DNA of 64,000 nucleotides from Rhodopirellula islandica (GTDB taxonomy: Bacteria; Planctomycetota; Planctomycetia; Pirellulales; Pirellulaceae), in the NCBI RefSeq assembly GCF_001027925.1, contig NZ_LECT01000038.1, positions 62,001-126,000 of the forward strand. Reading direction: 5' to 3'. Shown piece after piece: positions 54,033-63,697 of the stretch. The notes beneath the pieces were generated by a model that saw nothing but the letters and a program-made list of their open reading frames with translations, was not told the origin of the DNA and did not search any database. Position 1 is the stretch's first letter, and every line of letters starts with the position of its first letter. The position numbers and the translations under genes are program-made.

Positions 54033-54163
54033 CAAGCAGGTAGGCAGGAATGATCGGGCAGAATCATGTGAGCCGTTTGGGCGTTGGCCCCGGTTGTACG
54101 TGGGAACCGTTGCGTTTGCCATGACAGCTCCAATGCCGAAAGAATCCTGCCGACCTGCTTAGC
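54033..54163. repeat. Family A element reaching the alaS stop codon
   Basis: A 131-base family A element with left end AAGCAGGTAGGCAGGAATG and right end ATCCTGCCGACCTGCTTAG. The right end reads TAAGCAGGTCGGCAGGA on the reverse strand, and the TAA (54159-54161) is the alaS stop codon itself. It therefore supplies the last codon of alaS. The inner arms ATGTGAGCCGTTTGGGCGTT and related sequence are less well paired. Confidence 0.75.
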
Positions 54164-56996
54164 CCAGTTTCTCAGTCATCGTTTCGCGAGCTTGCTGAAG
54201 CGCTTCGGGCAACTTGCTGGCGTCTTTGCCACCGGCCTGGGCCATATCAGGCCGTCCACCGCCGCTGCCGCCAACCACCTTCGCCGCCGCACCAACCCAG
54301 TCCCCCGCTTTCAATCCGCGATCGACCAAATCTCGGCTCAACCCGCCAACCAACATGACTTTGTCGTTCATCGCCGAAGCCAACAGCACCGCAGTCGGCG
54401 TGTCGCTCTTCTTGCGAATTTGGTCGATCCAACCACGCATGATGTTTGGATTGGCACCGGGTGTTTCGGCAACGATCAACAACGTGTCGCCAACTTGGGT
54501 TCCATCCGCGATCAGGTCATCGGCCGAGATCTTCCCGCCGGCGGTGACTTGTTTGAGTTGTTCGACCAACTTCGATCGATCCGCCAACAACGACTCCAAT
54601 CGACTGAGCACATCGGTGATCGCGACGTTCAAACGACGGGTCAAACCACGAACCGCCGCACGCACCGCGTTGTAGTCGCTGATGTCTGTCGTTTCCTCTT
54701 TGGCCGCTTTGCCGTCAAAGACAAACTCAGCGGGGTAGTCGGCCGCTTTGCCAGACGACAGTTCCTTCTTCAATCGACGAACCTCTTCGATCAAGGCCAC
54801 CGTGGCCGCGGCAGCCACCGAGGCATCGCAATTCAATTGATCGGCCACCTCGTTCAGCAACGCTTGAGTTTGCTCGCGGTGTTCCTTGGCCCGATCACCT
54901 GTCAAAGCTTCGATGCGGCGTGTCCCCGTGGAAACGCTTTCCTCGACCACGACCTCAAACGAGCCCACTTGCTTGGTGTTGGTCAGGTGAGTCCCACCGC
55001 ACAATTCACGGCTGAACGTTCCCATCGAAACCATGCGACATGGATCGGGATACTTTTCACCGAACAGCATCATCGCGCCAGCTTCACGAGCATCGGCGAG
55101 TGACACGGTGTCCCAGCGAATTTCGTCGCCTTCGCCAACCATGCTGAGCACATCCTGTTCGATTTTGACCAACGTCTCGTCGTCGATGGCCTTGGGGTTG
55201 GTGAAGTCAAATCGCAAGCGATCTGGTTCGACCTTGCTGCCCTGCTGCTCAGCGTGCCGGCCAACGTGTGTGTGCAATGCGTGGTGCAAAATGTGAGTCG
55301 CGCTGTGGGCTCGTGCGAGCGCCGTGCGATTCTCAACATCGACCTTCGCAGTGCACGTTTCTCCTTCGCAGATTTTGCCTCGCACCAATCGACCGTGATG
55401 AACGATCAACGATGCGTGTCGCTGAGTGTCAATGACTTCAAACTCGAAGTTGTCGTTGAAGATCACGCCGATGTCGCCGACTTGGCCACCGGATTCACCA
55501 TAAAACGGCGAGTGATCGAGCACCAATCGCAGAACCGCGTCTTCAGGACGATCAAGATGACTGAGCAGTTGCCCGTCGTCTCCTTTGCCTTTGCCATCGC
55601 CAGTGATAATGCCTTTGACGATCGCCGTTGCTTCTGTCTGTTCGTAACCCACAAACGGGGTTTCCCGCAGAGCCTCTTTCAGAGTTTCCAGGGGGCCGGT
55701 TTGGAACAACACACGTTGTCCGCCGTCGCTCTCGTCGGCGTGTTTGTCCATCGCTTCGCGAAAGCCCGACCAATCGAACGTGAAATTCTGTTCGGCGGCC
55801 AGCGTTTGAACCAACTCCGGCGGCACGCCATAGGTGGTCAACAAATCCGCGGCATCGGCACCAGGCACCATCACGGATGCTTCGTCGTTCATCTCTTCGA
55901 ACAAACGATGGATGCGTTTCATCCCGCCATCGATTGTCGAGAAAAACGCCTTTTCTTCCGACTCGATCGCTTCGCTGACACGCTGAGTCGTCTGCCCCAG
56001 TTCTGGATATGCGGCTTTGGACGCATCCGCAACGGCTTCGACCAACTTGTACAGGAATGGCTCGCGCAGATTCATCTGATAACCGTCCAGCACCGCACGG
56101 CGGATCAGACGGCGGATGACCGAGCGAGCGTCCTTGGGGCCGGGATACACGTTTTCGTGGACCGCGAACACACTGGCTCGTGCGTGGTCGGTGATCCGAC
56201 GCAGTCGCCGCCCGTTGTCGCTCTCGTATTCGTACTTCACACCACAGACTTCCGATGCCGCTTCGACGATCGGGAACAGGCTGTCGATGTGGAAGTTGGT
56301 TGGCACGCCCTGCAGGACGCTGGCGGTTCGTTCCAGCCCCATGCCGGTGTCAATGTTCTTGCTGGGCAACGGGTGCAAGTTGTCTGGAGGCGTTCCCACG
56401 CGATTGAACTGGGTGAACACCAAGTTCCAGATTTCGACGTCGCTGCCGTCTTCCAACTGGTAATAGATTTCGCTGCAGGGACCACAAACTCCGTCCGGGC
56501 CTTCGCTGGGCGCCGACGCAGGCCAGAAGTTTTCATCCTCGTCCATGCGTGTGATGCGTTGGTTTGGCAACCCGATCTTATCGTGCCAAATGCCGAACGC
56601 TTCGTCGTCGTCTTTGTAAACGGTGACCGTCAGTCGCTCGCCGGGAATGCCGAGCCACTTTTTGTCTGTCAAAAATTCCCATGCCCAGTGGATGGCTTCT
56701 TCTTTGAAATAATCGCCAAACGAAAAGTTACCCAGCATTTCAAAGAACGTGTGGTGGAATGCGGTCCGGCCGACATTCTCGATGTCACCCGTCCGCAAGC
56801 ACTTTTGACACGTGGTCGCGCGAGTGAAATCCAGTTTGACCTTGCCTAGAAAGTGGTCTTTGAACTGGTTCATCCCCGCGGGGGTGAACAAAACCGATGG
56901 ATCCCAAGCCGGAACGAGCACGTCACTGGGTTGGCGGACGCAACCTTTGGTCTCAAAGAACGCCAGGTATTTTTCGCGGAGTTCGTCAGTTTTCAT
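54159..56996 (-). CDS. alaS: Alanyl-tRNA synthetase
   Basis: A 945-residue enzyme charging tRNA-Ala. The class II aminoacylation core is at the N-terminus (ELREKYLAFFETKGCVRQPS, FHHTFFEMLGNFSFGDYFKE, NIDTGMGLERTASV). The editing domain zinc ligands are in ARAHSATHILHHAL and ELCGGTHLTNTKQVG. The C-terminal C-Ala domain ends SGGGRPDMAQAGG. ATG 56996 was chosen because the family core starts at MKTDELREKY. Its last codon lies in a family A repeat. The upstream gap to the divergent M24 gene is about 240 bases. Confidence 0.96.
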   Translation of the reverse strand: MKTDELREKYLAFFETKGCVRQPSDVLVPAWDPSVLFTPAGMNQFKDHFLGKVKLDFTRATTCQKCLRTGDIENVGRTAFHHTFFEMLGNFSFGDYFKEEAIHWAWEFLTDKKWLGIPGERLTVTVYKDDDEAFGIWHDKIGLPNQRITRMDEDENFWPASAPSEGPDGVCGPCSEIYYQLEDGSDVEIWNLVFTQFNRVGTPPDNLHPLPSKNIDTGMGLERTASVLQGVPTNFHIDSLFPIVEAASEVCGVKYEYESDNGRRLRRITDHARASVFAVHENVYPGPKDARSVIRRLIRRAVLDGYQMNLREPFLYKLVEAVADASKAAYPELGQTTQRVSEAIESEEKAFFSTIDGGMKRIHRLFEEMNDEASVMVPGADAADLLTTYGVPPELVQTLAAEQNFTFDWSGFREAMDKHADESDGGQRVLFQTGPLETLKEALRETPFVGYEQTEATAIVKGIITGDGKGKGDDGQLLSHLDRPEDAVLRLVLDHSPFYGESGGQVGDIGVIFNDNFEFEVIDTQRHASLIVHHGRLVRGKICEGETCTAKVDVENRTALARAHSATHILHHALHTHVGRHAEQQGSKVEPDRLRFDFTNPKAIDDETLVKIEQDVLSMVGEGDEIRWDTVSLADAREAGAMMLFGEKYPDPCRMVSMGTFSRELCGGTHLTNTKQVGSFEVVVEESVSTGTRRIEALTGDRAKEHREQTQALLNEVADQLNCDASVAAAATVALIEEVRRLKKELSSGKAADYPAEFVFDGKAAKEETTDISDYNAVRAAVRGLTRRLNVAITDVLSRLESLLADRSKLVEQLKQVTAGGKISADDLIADGTQVGDTLLIVAETPGANPNIMRGWIDQIRKKSDTPTAVLLASAMNDKVMLVGGLSRDLVDRGLKAGDWVGAAAKVVGGSGGGRPDMAQAGGKDASKLPEALQQARETMTEKLG

Positions 56997-57237
56997 CGGG
57001 ATGTGCGGGTGGCTTGAACAAGGGAAAGGATCGGGGAGGAAGCCATGGGGCTCGCGTTCCATCGCCGGCATGATATCAGTCGATCCCCAACGGGTGACAG
57101 GTGCCGATTCTCAGCCCACAATACCTGCCACCGAACGAGAGCGTTGCCTGCCGTTCGGCCGCGCGGAGAACGCCCCCACCGCTGACCGCCGTTTCAATCC
57201 TTTTGCCGCCTCGACCACACCCACGGATTTTGACTTC

Positions 57238-58344
57238 ATGACTCAGCGTATTGAACGACTTGTGCAATCCCTCGCCAATTCGGACCAGCCGATGGACGCG
57301 ATTTTGATCTGCAACGAAGTCAACGTGCGGTATCTCAGCGGTTTCACCGGCGACAGCACCTGGTTGCTGGTCCGTCCCGATGGCAAAGCCACGTTGCTGT
57401 CCGACCGTCGCTACGAAACGCAAATCGCCGACGAATGCCCGAATTTAGAAAACGCCATTCGACCGCCCAGCCAGACATTGGTGGCTTTGCTGGCGGAATA
57501 TTTGGGCGATTTGTCGCTCCAAACGATCGGGTTCGAAGCCGATCACGTGCAAGTTTCCACGCTGCGTCAGTGGCAGGAACAGATCGAATCAGTCCAGTGG
57601 ACCGAAACCAGCGGACTGGTCGAAACGCTGCGTTCGATCAAAGACGCCGACGAACTGGCCACGATCCGGCGAGCCATCGCGATCGCCGAGCGAAGTTTTC
57701 TCAGCGTCACGAACAAGCTGACCCCGCAGATGACCGAGCTGCAAATCGCTCACGAATTGGAAGCGACCATGCGAAGTCTGGGTGCCTCCGGCGTCAGCTT
57801 CGATGTGATCGCGGGCGCCGAACCCAACGGTGCCCTGCCCCATTATCACCCCCGCAACATTGCCTTGGCGGACTGCCGTACCCTGCTCATCGACTGGGGG
57901 GCAAGTGTCGATGGTTACTGCAGCGATCTCACGCGAACCCTGCACAAAGCCGAGGTTCGGTCCGCGACCGCCGCTCGATTTGAAGCCGCTTACCAGGCCG
58001 TTTTGGAATCGCAAGAAGCCGCCATTTCAGCGATTCGGGATGGGGTGGAAGCCATCGAAGTCGACCGAGCCGCTCGCCAGGTCCTGCAAAAAGCAGGTTT
58101 GGGCGACGCCTTCAAACACGGACTCGGACACGGTTTTGGCTTGGAAATTCACGAGGATCCACGCATGGGACCGATGTCCACCGAGGTGCTTCGCGAAGGG
58201 ATGGTGATTACCGTGGAACCAGGCGTGTACTTCGAAGGCGAATTTGGAATTCGGATCGAGGACGACATCCTCGTCACCGCCGATGGGTTTGAACGTCTGA
58301 GTACCCTTCCGAAGGGTCTCGATGATTGTCGACTTGTTGTGTAA
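57238..58344 (+). CDS. M24-family Xaa-Pro aminopeptidase
   Basis: A 368-residue cytoplasmic metallopeptidase with pita-bread fold. The metal ligands are visible: Asp in LIDWGASVDGYCSDLTRT (two Asp), His in GLGHGFGLEIHEDPRMG, Glu in TVEPGVYFEG and Glu in IRIEDDILV. It cleaves N-terminal residues before proline. The start is ATG 57238. It precedes accB by about 90 bases; M24 peptidase, accB and accC are a known neighbour order in many bacteria, usually with efp between, which is absent here. Confidence 0.92.
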   Translation: MTQRIERLVQSLANSDQPMDAILICNEVNVRYLSGFTGDSTWLLVRPDGKATLLSDRRYETQIADECPNLENAIRPPSQTLVALLAEYLGDLSLQTIGFEADHVQVSTLRQWQEQIESVQWTETSGLVETLRSIKDADELATIRRAIAIAERSFLSVTNKLTPQMTELQIAHELEATMRSLGASGVSFDVIAGAEPNGALPHYHPRNIALADCRTLLIDWGASVDGYCSDLTRTLHKAEVRSATAARFEAAYQAVLESQEAAISAIRDGVEAIEVDRAARQVLQKAGLGDAFKHGLGHGFGLEIHEDPRMGPMSTEVLREGMVITVEPGVYFEGEFGIRIEDDILVTADGFERLSTLPKGLDDCRLVV

Positions 58345-58437
58345 AACGTTGCGATCTTATTCTTCACTCTGAAAACGAGTGGATCGGATCCCTTCTGGAT
58401 TCGAAAAACATTGGACTTTGCAGGTATCGGACTTCGT

Positions 58438-58935
58438 ATGAAATCGGAAACACCCGACGGCGGGGATGTGTTTGACATCGATCGGATTCGCCAGATCGTC
58501 GAGTTGATGGAACAACACGAACTGAACGAAGTGGACCTGCAACAAGGCGATGATCGCATCAAACTGACGCGGGGTGGAACGGCTCCAGCCATGATTCCCG
58601 CCCCCGTTGCGGCAGCTCCCGTCGCAGCCGCTCCTGCGGCTGCAGCGGCGCCCGCTGCCTCCGGTGACGATGCCTCGGCTGACACGGCCGGCACCATCAC
58701 GATCAATTCGCCGATGGTGGGCACCTTTTATTCCAAGGCCAACCCGGAATCCCCCGCGTTTGTCAAAGTGGGCGATGTCGTCAACGAAGACACCGTGATT
58801 TGCATCGTCGAAGCGATGAAGGTCTTCAACGAAATCCCCGCGGAGTGCCGCGGAAAAATCGTCGAAGTGCTCGTCAGCGACCAACAAGCCGTTGATTTCG
58901 GCAAACCTTTGTTCCGCGTCCAGGTGGACGGCTGA
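58438..58935 (+). CDS. accB: Biotin carboxyl carrier protein of acetyl-CoA carboxylase
   Basis: A 165-residue protein. It has an N-terminal helical segment (FDIDRIRQIVELMEQHELNE), an Ala/Pro-rich linker (about 57-80) and a C-terminal biotinyl domain whose modified lysine is in VEAMKVFNEI. It carries biotin between the biotin carboxylase and carboxyltransferase halves of acetyl-CoA carboxylase, for fatty acid synthesis. ATG 58438 gives the usual size. The accC gene follows after three bases, so they form an operon. Confidence 0.95.
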   Translation: MKSETPDGGDVFDIDRIRQIVELMEQHELNEVDLQQGDDRIKLTRGGTAPAMIPAPVAAAPVAAAPAAAAAPAASGDDASADTAGTITINSPMVGTFYSKANPESPAFVKVGDVVNEDTVICIVEAMKVFNEIPAECRGKIVEVLVSDQQAVDFGKPLFRVQVDG

Positions 58936-58938
58936 TCC

Positions 58939-60291
58939 ATGTTCGAACGAATTCTGATCGCCAATCGAGGCGAGATTGCGCTGCGTGTGATTCGCGCTTG
59001 TCGTGAAATGGGCATTGAGTCGGTCGCCGTCTACAGCGAAGCCGACAAAGATTCCATGCACGTCAAATTGGCGGACCATGCGTACTGTGTTGGCACCAAC
59101 CGCAGCGCAGACAGCTACCTGAAAATCGATCGCATCATCGCCACGGCAGAAGTCGCCGGCGTCGATGCCATCCATCCCGGCTACGGCTTCTTGGCGGAAA
59201 ACGCTCAATTCAATGAGCAATGCCGAAGCAGCGGGTTCGAATTCATTGGCCCCTCGCCAACGGCGATGGACAAACTGGGCGACAAAAACACCGCTCGCTC
59301 GATGGCCATTGCCCAGAACGTCCCGGTCGTCCCCGGCAGCGATGGATTGATCGCGGACTTTGACCGCGCCATCGACACCGCCAAAGAGATCGGCTTTCCC
59401 GTGCTGATCAAAGCCACCGCAGGTGGTGGCGGCAAAGGCATGCGGGTCGCAGAAACCGAAGATGTCCTCAAAAGCCAACTCGAAGCGGCTCGCAACGAAG
59501 CCATCGCGGCATTCGGCAATGGCGGTGTTTACCTGGAAAAATTCATCCAGCAACCACGTCACATCGAAGTCCAAGTGATCGCGGACACACACGGCAACGT
59601 GTGCCACCTGTTCGAACGTGACTGCAGCGTCCAACGACGACACCAAAAACTGGTCGAAGAAGCCCCCAGCCCGGACCTGCCCGCTGATCGCCGCGAAGCG
59701 ATCTGCGATGCTGCCGTGCGAATGATCGCTGGCGCCGACTACGCCGGTGCGGGAACCGTCGAGTTCATCGTCGACAAGGAATACAACTTCTACTTCATCG
59801 AAGTCAACGCTCGGATCCAAGTCGAACACCCGGTCTCCGAAATGATCACCGGCGTGGACCTGATCCAAGAACAAATCCGAGTCGCTTCGGGACTGCCTCT
59901 GTCGTTCCGCCAAGAAGAACTGACGTGCACCGGTCACGCGATCGAATGCCGACTCAACGCGGAAGACCCAACCAAGAACTTCCAACCTTGCCCCGGCAAA
60001 ATTGAATCGATGTTCGTGCCCGGCGGCATGGGAGTTCGATTCGATTCGCACGTGAAGTCGGGCTACGTGGTCCCGCCTTACTACGATTCGATGATCGGCA
60101 AACTGATCGTCCATCGCCCCACGCGAGAACAAGCGATCGCGACGATGCTGCGTGCGTTGCAGGAATTGCAAATCGAAGGCATCACGACAACGGCTGGATT
60201 CCACAACTGGATCCTACAAAACGAAGCCTTTGTGAATGGCACCGTGGACACCAAGTTCGTCGACCGGAACTACAAAGGCCAAACGTCTTAA
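58939..60291 (+). CDS. accC: Biotin carboxylase of acetyl-CoA carboxylase
   Basis: A 450-residue ATP-grasp enzyme that carboxylates biotin on AccB with bicarbonate and ATP. The N-terminal fold reads [20 protein letters not shown], the glycine-rich ATP loop is [12 protein letters not shown], and [12 protein letters not shown] and [20 protein letters not shown] are catalytic segments. Length fits the bacterial type. It starts at ATG 58939, three bases after accB. The carboxyltransferase genes are not in this window. Confidence 0.96.
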   Translation: MFERILIANRGEIALRVIRACREMGIESVAVYSEADKDSMHVKLADHAYCVGTNRSADSYLKIDRIIATAEVAGVDAIHPGYGFLAENAQFNEQCRSSGFEFIGPSPTAMDKLGDKNTARSMAIAQNVPVVPGSDGLIADFDRAIDTAKEIGFPVLIKATAGGGGKGMRVAETEDVLKSQLEAARNEAIAAFGNGGVYLEKFIQQPRHIEVQVIADTHGNVCHLFERDCSVQRRHQKLVEEAPSPDLPADRREAICDAAVRMIAGADYAGAGTVEFIVDKEYNFYFIEVNARIQVEHPVSEMITGVDLIQEQIRVASGLPLSFRQEELTCTGHAIECRLNAEDPTKNFQPCPGKIESMFVPGGMGVRFDSHVKSGYVVPPYYDSMIGKLIVHRPTREQAIATMLRALQELQIEGITTTAGFHNWILQNEAFVNGTVDTKFVDRNYKGQTS

Positions 60292-60294
60292 GAA

Positions 60295-60360
60295 TTTTAG
60301 CGGCAGGGCGCGAGCCCTCCGGTTCCACGGCACCGGACGGCTTGCGCCGTTCCGCTAAAA
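60295..60360. repeat. 66-base palindromic element after accC
   Basis: The ends TTTTAGCGG (60295-60303) and CCGCTAAAA (60352-60360) are perfect inverted repeats, with inner arms AGGGCGCGAGCCCTCCGGT and ACCGGACGGCTTGCGCCGT that pair imperfectly. It starts three bases after the accC stop and could double as a terminator for either strand, since A and T runs flank it. Confidence 0.7.
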
Positions 60361-60401
60361 CTCTGCCACGTTGTATTCCCTCGGTCCCTTGAGGAATCAC
60401 C

Positions 60402-61397
60402 ATGCGAGTCTTTGTGACTGGCGGCACTGGCTTGCTAGGCAACACGATCCTTCGCCAACTGTCGGGCGCCGGTCATGACTTGATCGCCTTGGTGCGAGGC
60501 GAACCTGACTCGCAAGTCTTCGATGGCATCCACACTCAATTCGCTCACGGCGATTTGCTCGATCAAACAGCGATCCAAGATGCCGTGTCCCAGTGTGACG
60601 CGGTCATCCATTCCGCTGGCCTGATTCACCTGGGCTGGCACCGCCTCGAGGACTCCCTGGCTGTCAATCGCGATGGCACCCAAACCATCGTCGACGCCTG
60701 CCTGCATCACGACTGCAAGCTCGTTCACGTCGGCACCGTCAACACGCTCGGTATCGCGGACCGTGATGGGGTGGCGAACGAAGACACCCCGCTGGATCAC
60801 GCCGGCGGTCAAATCCCGTGCAGCTACGTCCTCAGCAAACGAGCTGGCAACGAAGTCATTTTGAAAGGTGTTCAAGATGGTCTGAAAGCGGTCTTGGTTC
60901 ACCCCGGATTCATGCTCGGACCGTGGGATTGGAAACCGAGCAGCGGCCGAATGCTGCTGGAAGTCAGCAAAGCCTGGCGTCCGCTTTCGCCTTCAGGCGG
61001 CAACAGCACCTGCGATTCCCGAGACGTGGCTGCCGCCACCATCCGCGCCGCTGAAAAGTTGCTGGCCAATGAAATCCCCGCGGGCCGGCAATACATCCTC
61101 GCTGGCCACAACATGCGATACCTCGAGCTTTGGAAAGCCATGACCAAGGCGATGGACGCCCGCCAGCCCATCATGCGAGCCGGACCAGCCCAACGCTGGA
61201 TCGCAGGAGTCGCCGGAGACATTGTCGGCAAACTGCTGCCCCACGAAGTCGACTTCAACAGTGCCGCCATGGGCATGTCGAGCCAATACCACTACTACGA
61301 TAGTTCGCGAGCCCAAAGCGAACTCGACTACAAAATCCGCCCCTTCGAAGAAAGCCTCTCCGACGCCGCCGACTGGATCCGCCAGCACCACCGATGA
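60402..61397 (+). CDS. Extended short-chain dehydrogenase/reductase
   Basis: A 331-residue NAD(P)-dependent epimerase/dehydratase-like protein. The nucleotide-binding loop is VTGGTGLLGNTILRQL at the N-terminus, and the catalytic Tyr-x-x-x-Lys is in CSYVLSKRAGNE. The nearby Ser of the usual triad seems replaced by Thr in VGTVNTLG. It resembles dihydroflavonol-reductase-type members acting on sterol-like or sugar substrates, but the substrate is unknown. GAGGA seven bases before the ATG supports the start. No partner is evident nearby. Confidence 0.88.
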   Translation: MRVFVTGGTGLLGNTILRQLSGAGHDLIALVRGEPDSQVFDGIHTQFAHGDLLDQTAIQDAVSQCDAVIHSAGLIHLGWHRLEDSLAVNRDGTQTIVDACLHHDCKLVHVGTVNTLGIADRDGVANEDTPLDHAGGQIPCSYVLSKRAGNEVILKGVQDGLKAVLVHPGFMLGPWDWKPSSGRMLLEVSKAWRPLSPSGGNSTCDSRDVAAATIRAAEKLLANEIPAGRQYILAGHNMRYLELWKAMTKAMDARQPIMRAGPAQRWIAGVAGDIVGKLLPHEVDFNSAAMGMSSQYHYYDSSRAQSELDYKIRPFEESLSDAADWIRQHHR

Positions 61398-61527
61398 GGC
61401 TCGGCACAGAATCTCTCTCAATCGCACTCACCAGGCTTTTTGCCTTTTTCAAAAGTTAGGCGCAATATTTGGCTCGGACATCCGTGAGACTCTTTGAACA
61501 GTCGGTCCACCTACCTGGAACTGCGTT

Positions 61528-62163
61528 TTGGATTTTGATTCCACCGCCGCCGAACCAACCACTCGCGAAAGCCTGCTTTTGCGACTGCATGATCCCAAGG
61601 ATGAATTTGCCTGGGCCGAGTTCTCCGCAATCTACGAGCCAGTCATCTACCGCTTGGTCAAGCGGCGTGGCGTGCAGGACGCGGACGCTCGTGAGATTGT
61701 GCAAGAGATTCTGATGTCGGTCGCCGGTGCGATCGAGCGGTTTGACGTGACCGCCCAAGGCTCCTTTCGCGGTTGGCTCAGCCGGATCACGCGGAACGCC
61801 ACCATCGACCGACTGAGATCCGTTCAATCTCGCCGCGAACTGACCGGAGGCAGCAGCATCGTTCGAATCATCGACGCCGTTGCCTCCAACGACCGAAGCA
61901 TCGACGGCACTCAACAGGACGCGGAACTTTCCCACGAGTTCGATCGCGATCATCGACAACAACTGTTTCGCTGGGCCGCCAGCAAGGTGCGATCGCGAAC
62001 GGGCGAAAAGAACTGGATCGCGTTCTGGCGAACCGCCGTGGAGGACCAATCCGTCGCGGCCGTCGCCTCCGACCTCGGCATCTCCGAAGGATCCGTCTAC
62101 GTCGCCAGATGTCGAATCCTCAAACGGATTCGCGAACTTGTCCACCAACGTTTGAGTGATTGA
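61528..62163 (+). CDS. ECF sigma factor linked to a kinase
   Basis: A 211-residue sigma-70 family factor. Region 2 (about 27-95) includes DADAREIVQEILMSVAGAIE and FRGWLSRITRNATIDRLR, and region 4 (about 150-205) includes FWRTAVEDQSVAAVASDLG then SEGSVYVARCRILKRI. It is followed by an overlapping gene encoding an anti-sigma-like zinc finger joined to a Ser/Thr kinase, so the pair matches the planctomycete ECF-kinase arrangement. The frame begins with TTG 61528; no ATG is placed well, so the start is uncertain. Confidence 0.88.
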   Translation: MDFDSTAAEPTTRESLLLRLHDPKDEFAWAEFSAIYEPVIYRLVKRRGVQDADAREIVQEILMSVAGAIERFDVTAQGSFRGWLSRITRNATIDRLRSVQSRRELTGGSSIVRIIDAVASNDRSIDGTQQDAELSHEFDRDHRQQLFRWAASKVRSRTGEKNWIAFWRTAVEDQSVAAVASDLGISEGSVYVARCRILKRIRELVHQRLSD

Positions 62164-63697
62164 TCGCATCATGATTGCCAAGCAAGACCCACACTTTGAA
62201 ATGGACAAGTTGCGTGAATTGCTCGATGAGCGATTACCGGCTCCCGAAGCGGATCGCATCGAGTATCACCTCAGCAATTGCGAACACTGCCGATCGCAAC
62301 TGCGAGAAATTGCCGGCGAGCCCATGTGGTGGGACGAAACCGTCGAAGTCCTCAGCAAGAGCACATTCATCGACCAAAGCAGTTGGCCTGCACGCCCAAC
62401 CCCAAGCGATCCAGCCGAACCCCAGCGATCCTTCGACGCGTCCTTGGACTGGATCCGTCCCCTGCTGCAACCACCGCAGGATCAACGCTCAGGCGCCGCC
62501 GATGACACGCCTGCAATTGGCACCTTGGATCAATACTCGATTCACAGCGTGATCGGACAAGGAGGCATGGGCGTCGTGCTACGAGGCATGGATCCGGAAC
62601 TGAATCGACCGGTTGCAATCAAAGTCCTCTCGCCTCACCTCGCTGGCGTTGGTGCGGCGCGGACACGCTTCATGCGGGAGGCTCAAGCTGCCGCGGCGAT
62701 CGTGCACCCTGCGATTGTGCCGATTTACAGCGTCGTCCCCAACGCTCGATTGCCTTACCTGGTGATGCCCTGCATCGACGGCGGAAACCTGCAACAGCAT
62801 CTTGATCGCGAAGGCCCGCTGGAGCTGACCGAAGTCGTCAGGATCGGTTTGCAAATCGCCGAAGGATTGTCAGCCGCTCACAAGAACAGCGTGCTTCACC
62901 GAGACATCAAACCCGCAAATATTTTGATCGAAGAAGGCAACGGCCGCGTCCTGATCAGTGACTTCGGACTCGCCCGAGCACTCGATGACGCCACGCTGAC
63001 CAACAGCGGCATGATCGCTGGCACACCCCAGTACATGAGCCCGGAGCAAGCTCGCGGCGAAACTTTGGACGCCCGCAGCGATCTGTTCAGCTTGGGAAGC
63101 CTGCTCTACGCGCTGGCAACGGGACGACCGCCCTTCCGCGCCGAGTCCCCTCTCGGAGTCCTGCGAAAGATCACCGAGACACGTGCCAAACCCATCCAAG
63201 AGATCAATGAACGAATGCCTGGTTGGTTCGACAACTTGGTCGCTCGCCTCATGGAACCTGATCTCACGCTTCGGATCGGATCCGCAGACGAGGCGGTCAC
63301 GCTCCTGCGCGAGGTCAACGCCCATGTGCGAAACCCAACGGTCAATCGACTGCCTGACTCGCTCAATGAACGTCGTCCGCAACGTTCCCTTCGATGGACG
63401 CTTGCAACGGCAGGCCTGCTAGCAGTGGTGGTCGCCATCGCAACCTGGAATCATCGCCCACCAGAAAACACTCACACGGAACAATCGCCACCAACCGTCA
63501 TCGAACCACCACGACAGATCGCCAAGATACCACCCAGTATTCCCGCGCCCCCCTCTCCGACCACCGACGACTGGGACGCAGTTCACTTCAACGCAGAACT
63601 GCGTTCGATTCAGTTCACGCTGGAGCGACTGGCAATCCAACTCGAAGGAACCAACTCAACAATCAATCGCGACCTCACTCTTGGAGATCAAAAATGA
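62156..63697 (+). CDS. Anti-sigma zinc-finger Ser/Thr protein kinase, membrane anchored
   Basis: A 513-residue protein. The N-terminus has a ZAS-type zinc motif His38-L-S-N-Cys42-E-H-Cys45, found in anti-sigma factors that bind ECF sigma. The kinase domain spans about 127-390 with loop IGQGGMGVVLRG, Lys156, the catalytic HRD (248-250) in VLHRDIKPANIL, DFG (269-271) and SPEQ. One membrane helix lies near 412-431, followed by a Pro-rich region and a short helical tail. GTG 62156 overlaps the sigma gene by eight bases; ATG 62171 is also possible. Its stop overlaps the next gene's ATG. It likely ties an external signal to release or phosphorylation of the sigma factor. Confidence 0.92.
   Translation: MIDRIMIAKQDPHFEMDKLRELLDERLPAPEADRIEYHLSNCEHCRSQLREIAGEPMWWDETVEVLSKSTFIDQSSWPARPTPSDPAEPQRSFDASLDWIRPLLQPPQDQRSGAADDTPAIGTLDQYSIHSVIGQGGMGVVLRGMDPELNRPVAIKVLSPHLAGVGAARTRFMREAQAAAAIVHPAIVPIYSVVPNARLPYLVMPCIDGGNLQQHLDREGPLELTEVVRIGLQIAEGLSAAHKNSVLHRDIKPANILIEEGNGRVLISDFGLARALDDATLTNSGMIAGTPQYMSPEQARGETLDARSDLFSLGSLLYALATGRPPFRAESPLGVLRKITETRAKPIQEINERMPGWFDNLVARLMEPDLTLRIGSADEAVTLLREVNAHVRNPTVNRLPDSLNERRPQRSLRWTLATAGLLAVVVAIATWNHRPPENTHTEQSPPTVIEPPRQIAKIPPSIPAPPSPTTDDWDAVHFNAELRSIQFTLERLAIQLEGTNSTINRDLTLGDQK

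Noticed and set aside
55254-56849. 531-codon forward frame opposite alaS
   Set aside because: AlaS motifs are complete on the reverse strand; this frame has no supporting feature.
58357-60204. 615-codon reverse frame across accB and accC
   Set aside because: Both forward genes have unmistakable motifs and the reverse product resembles nothing known, so it is a codon-bias shadow.
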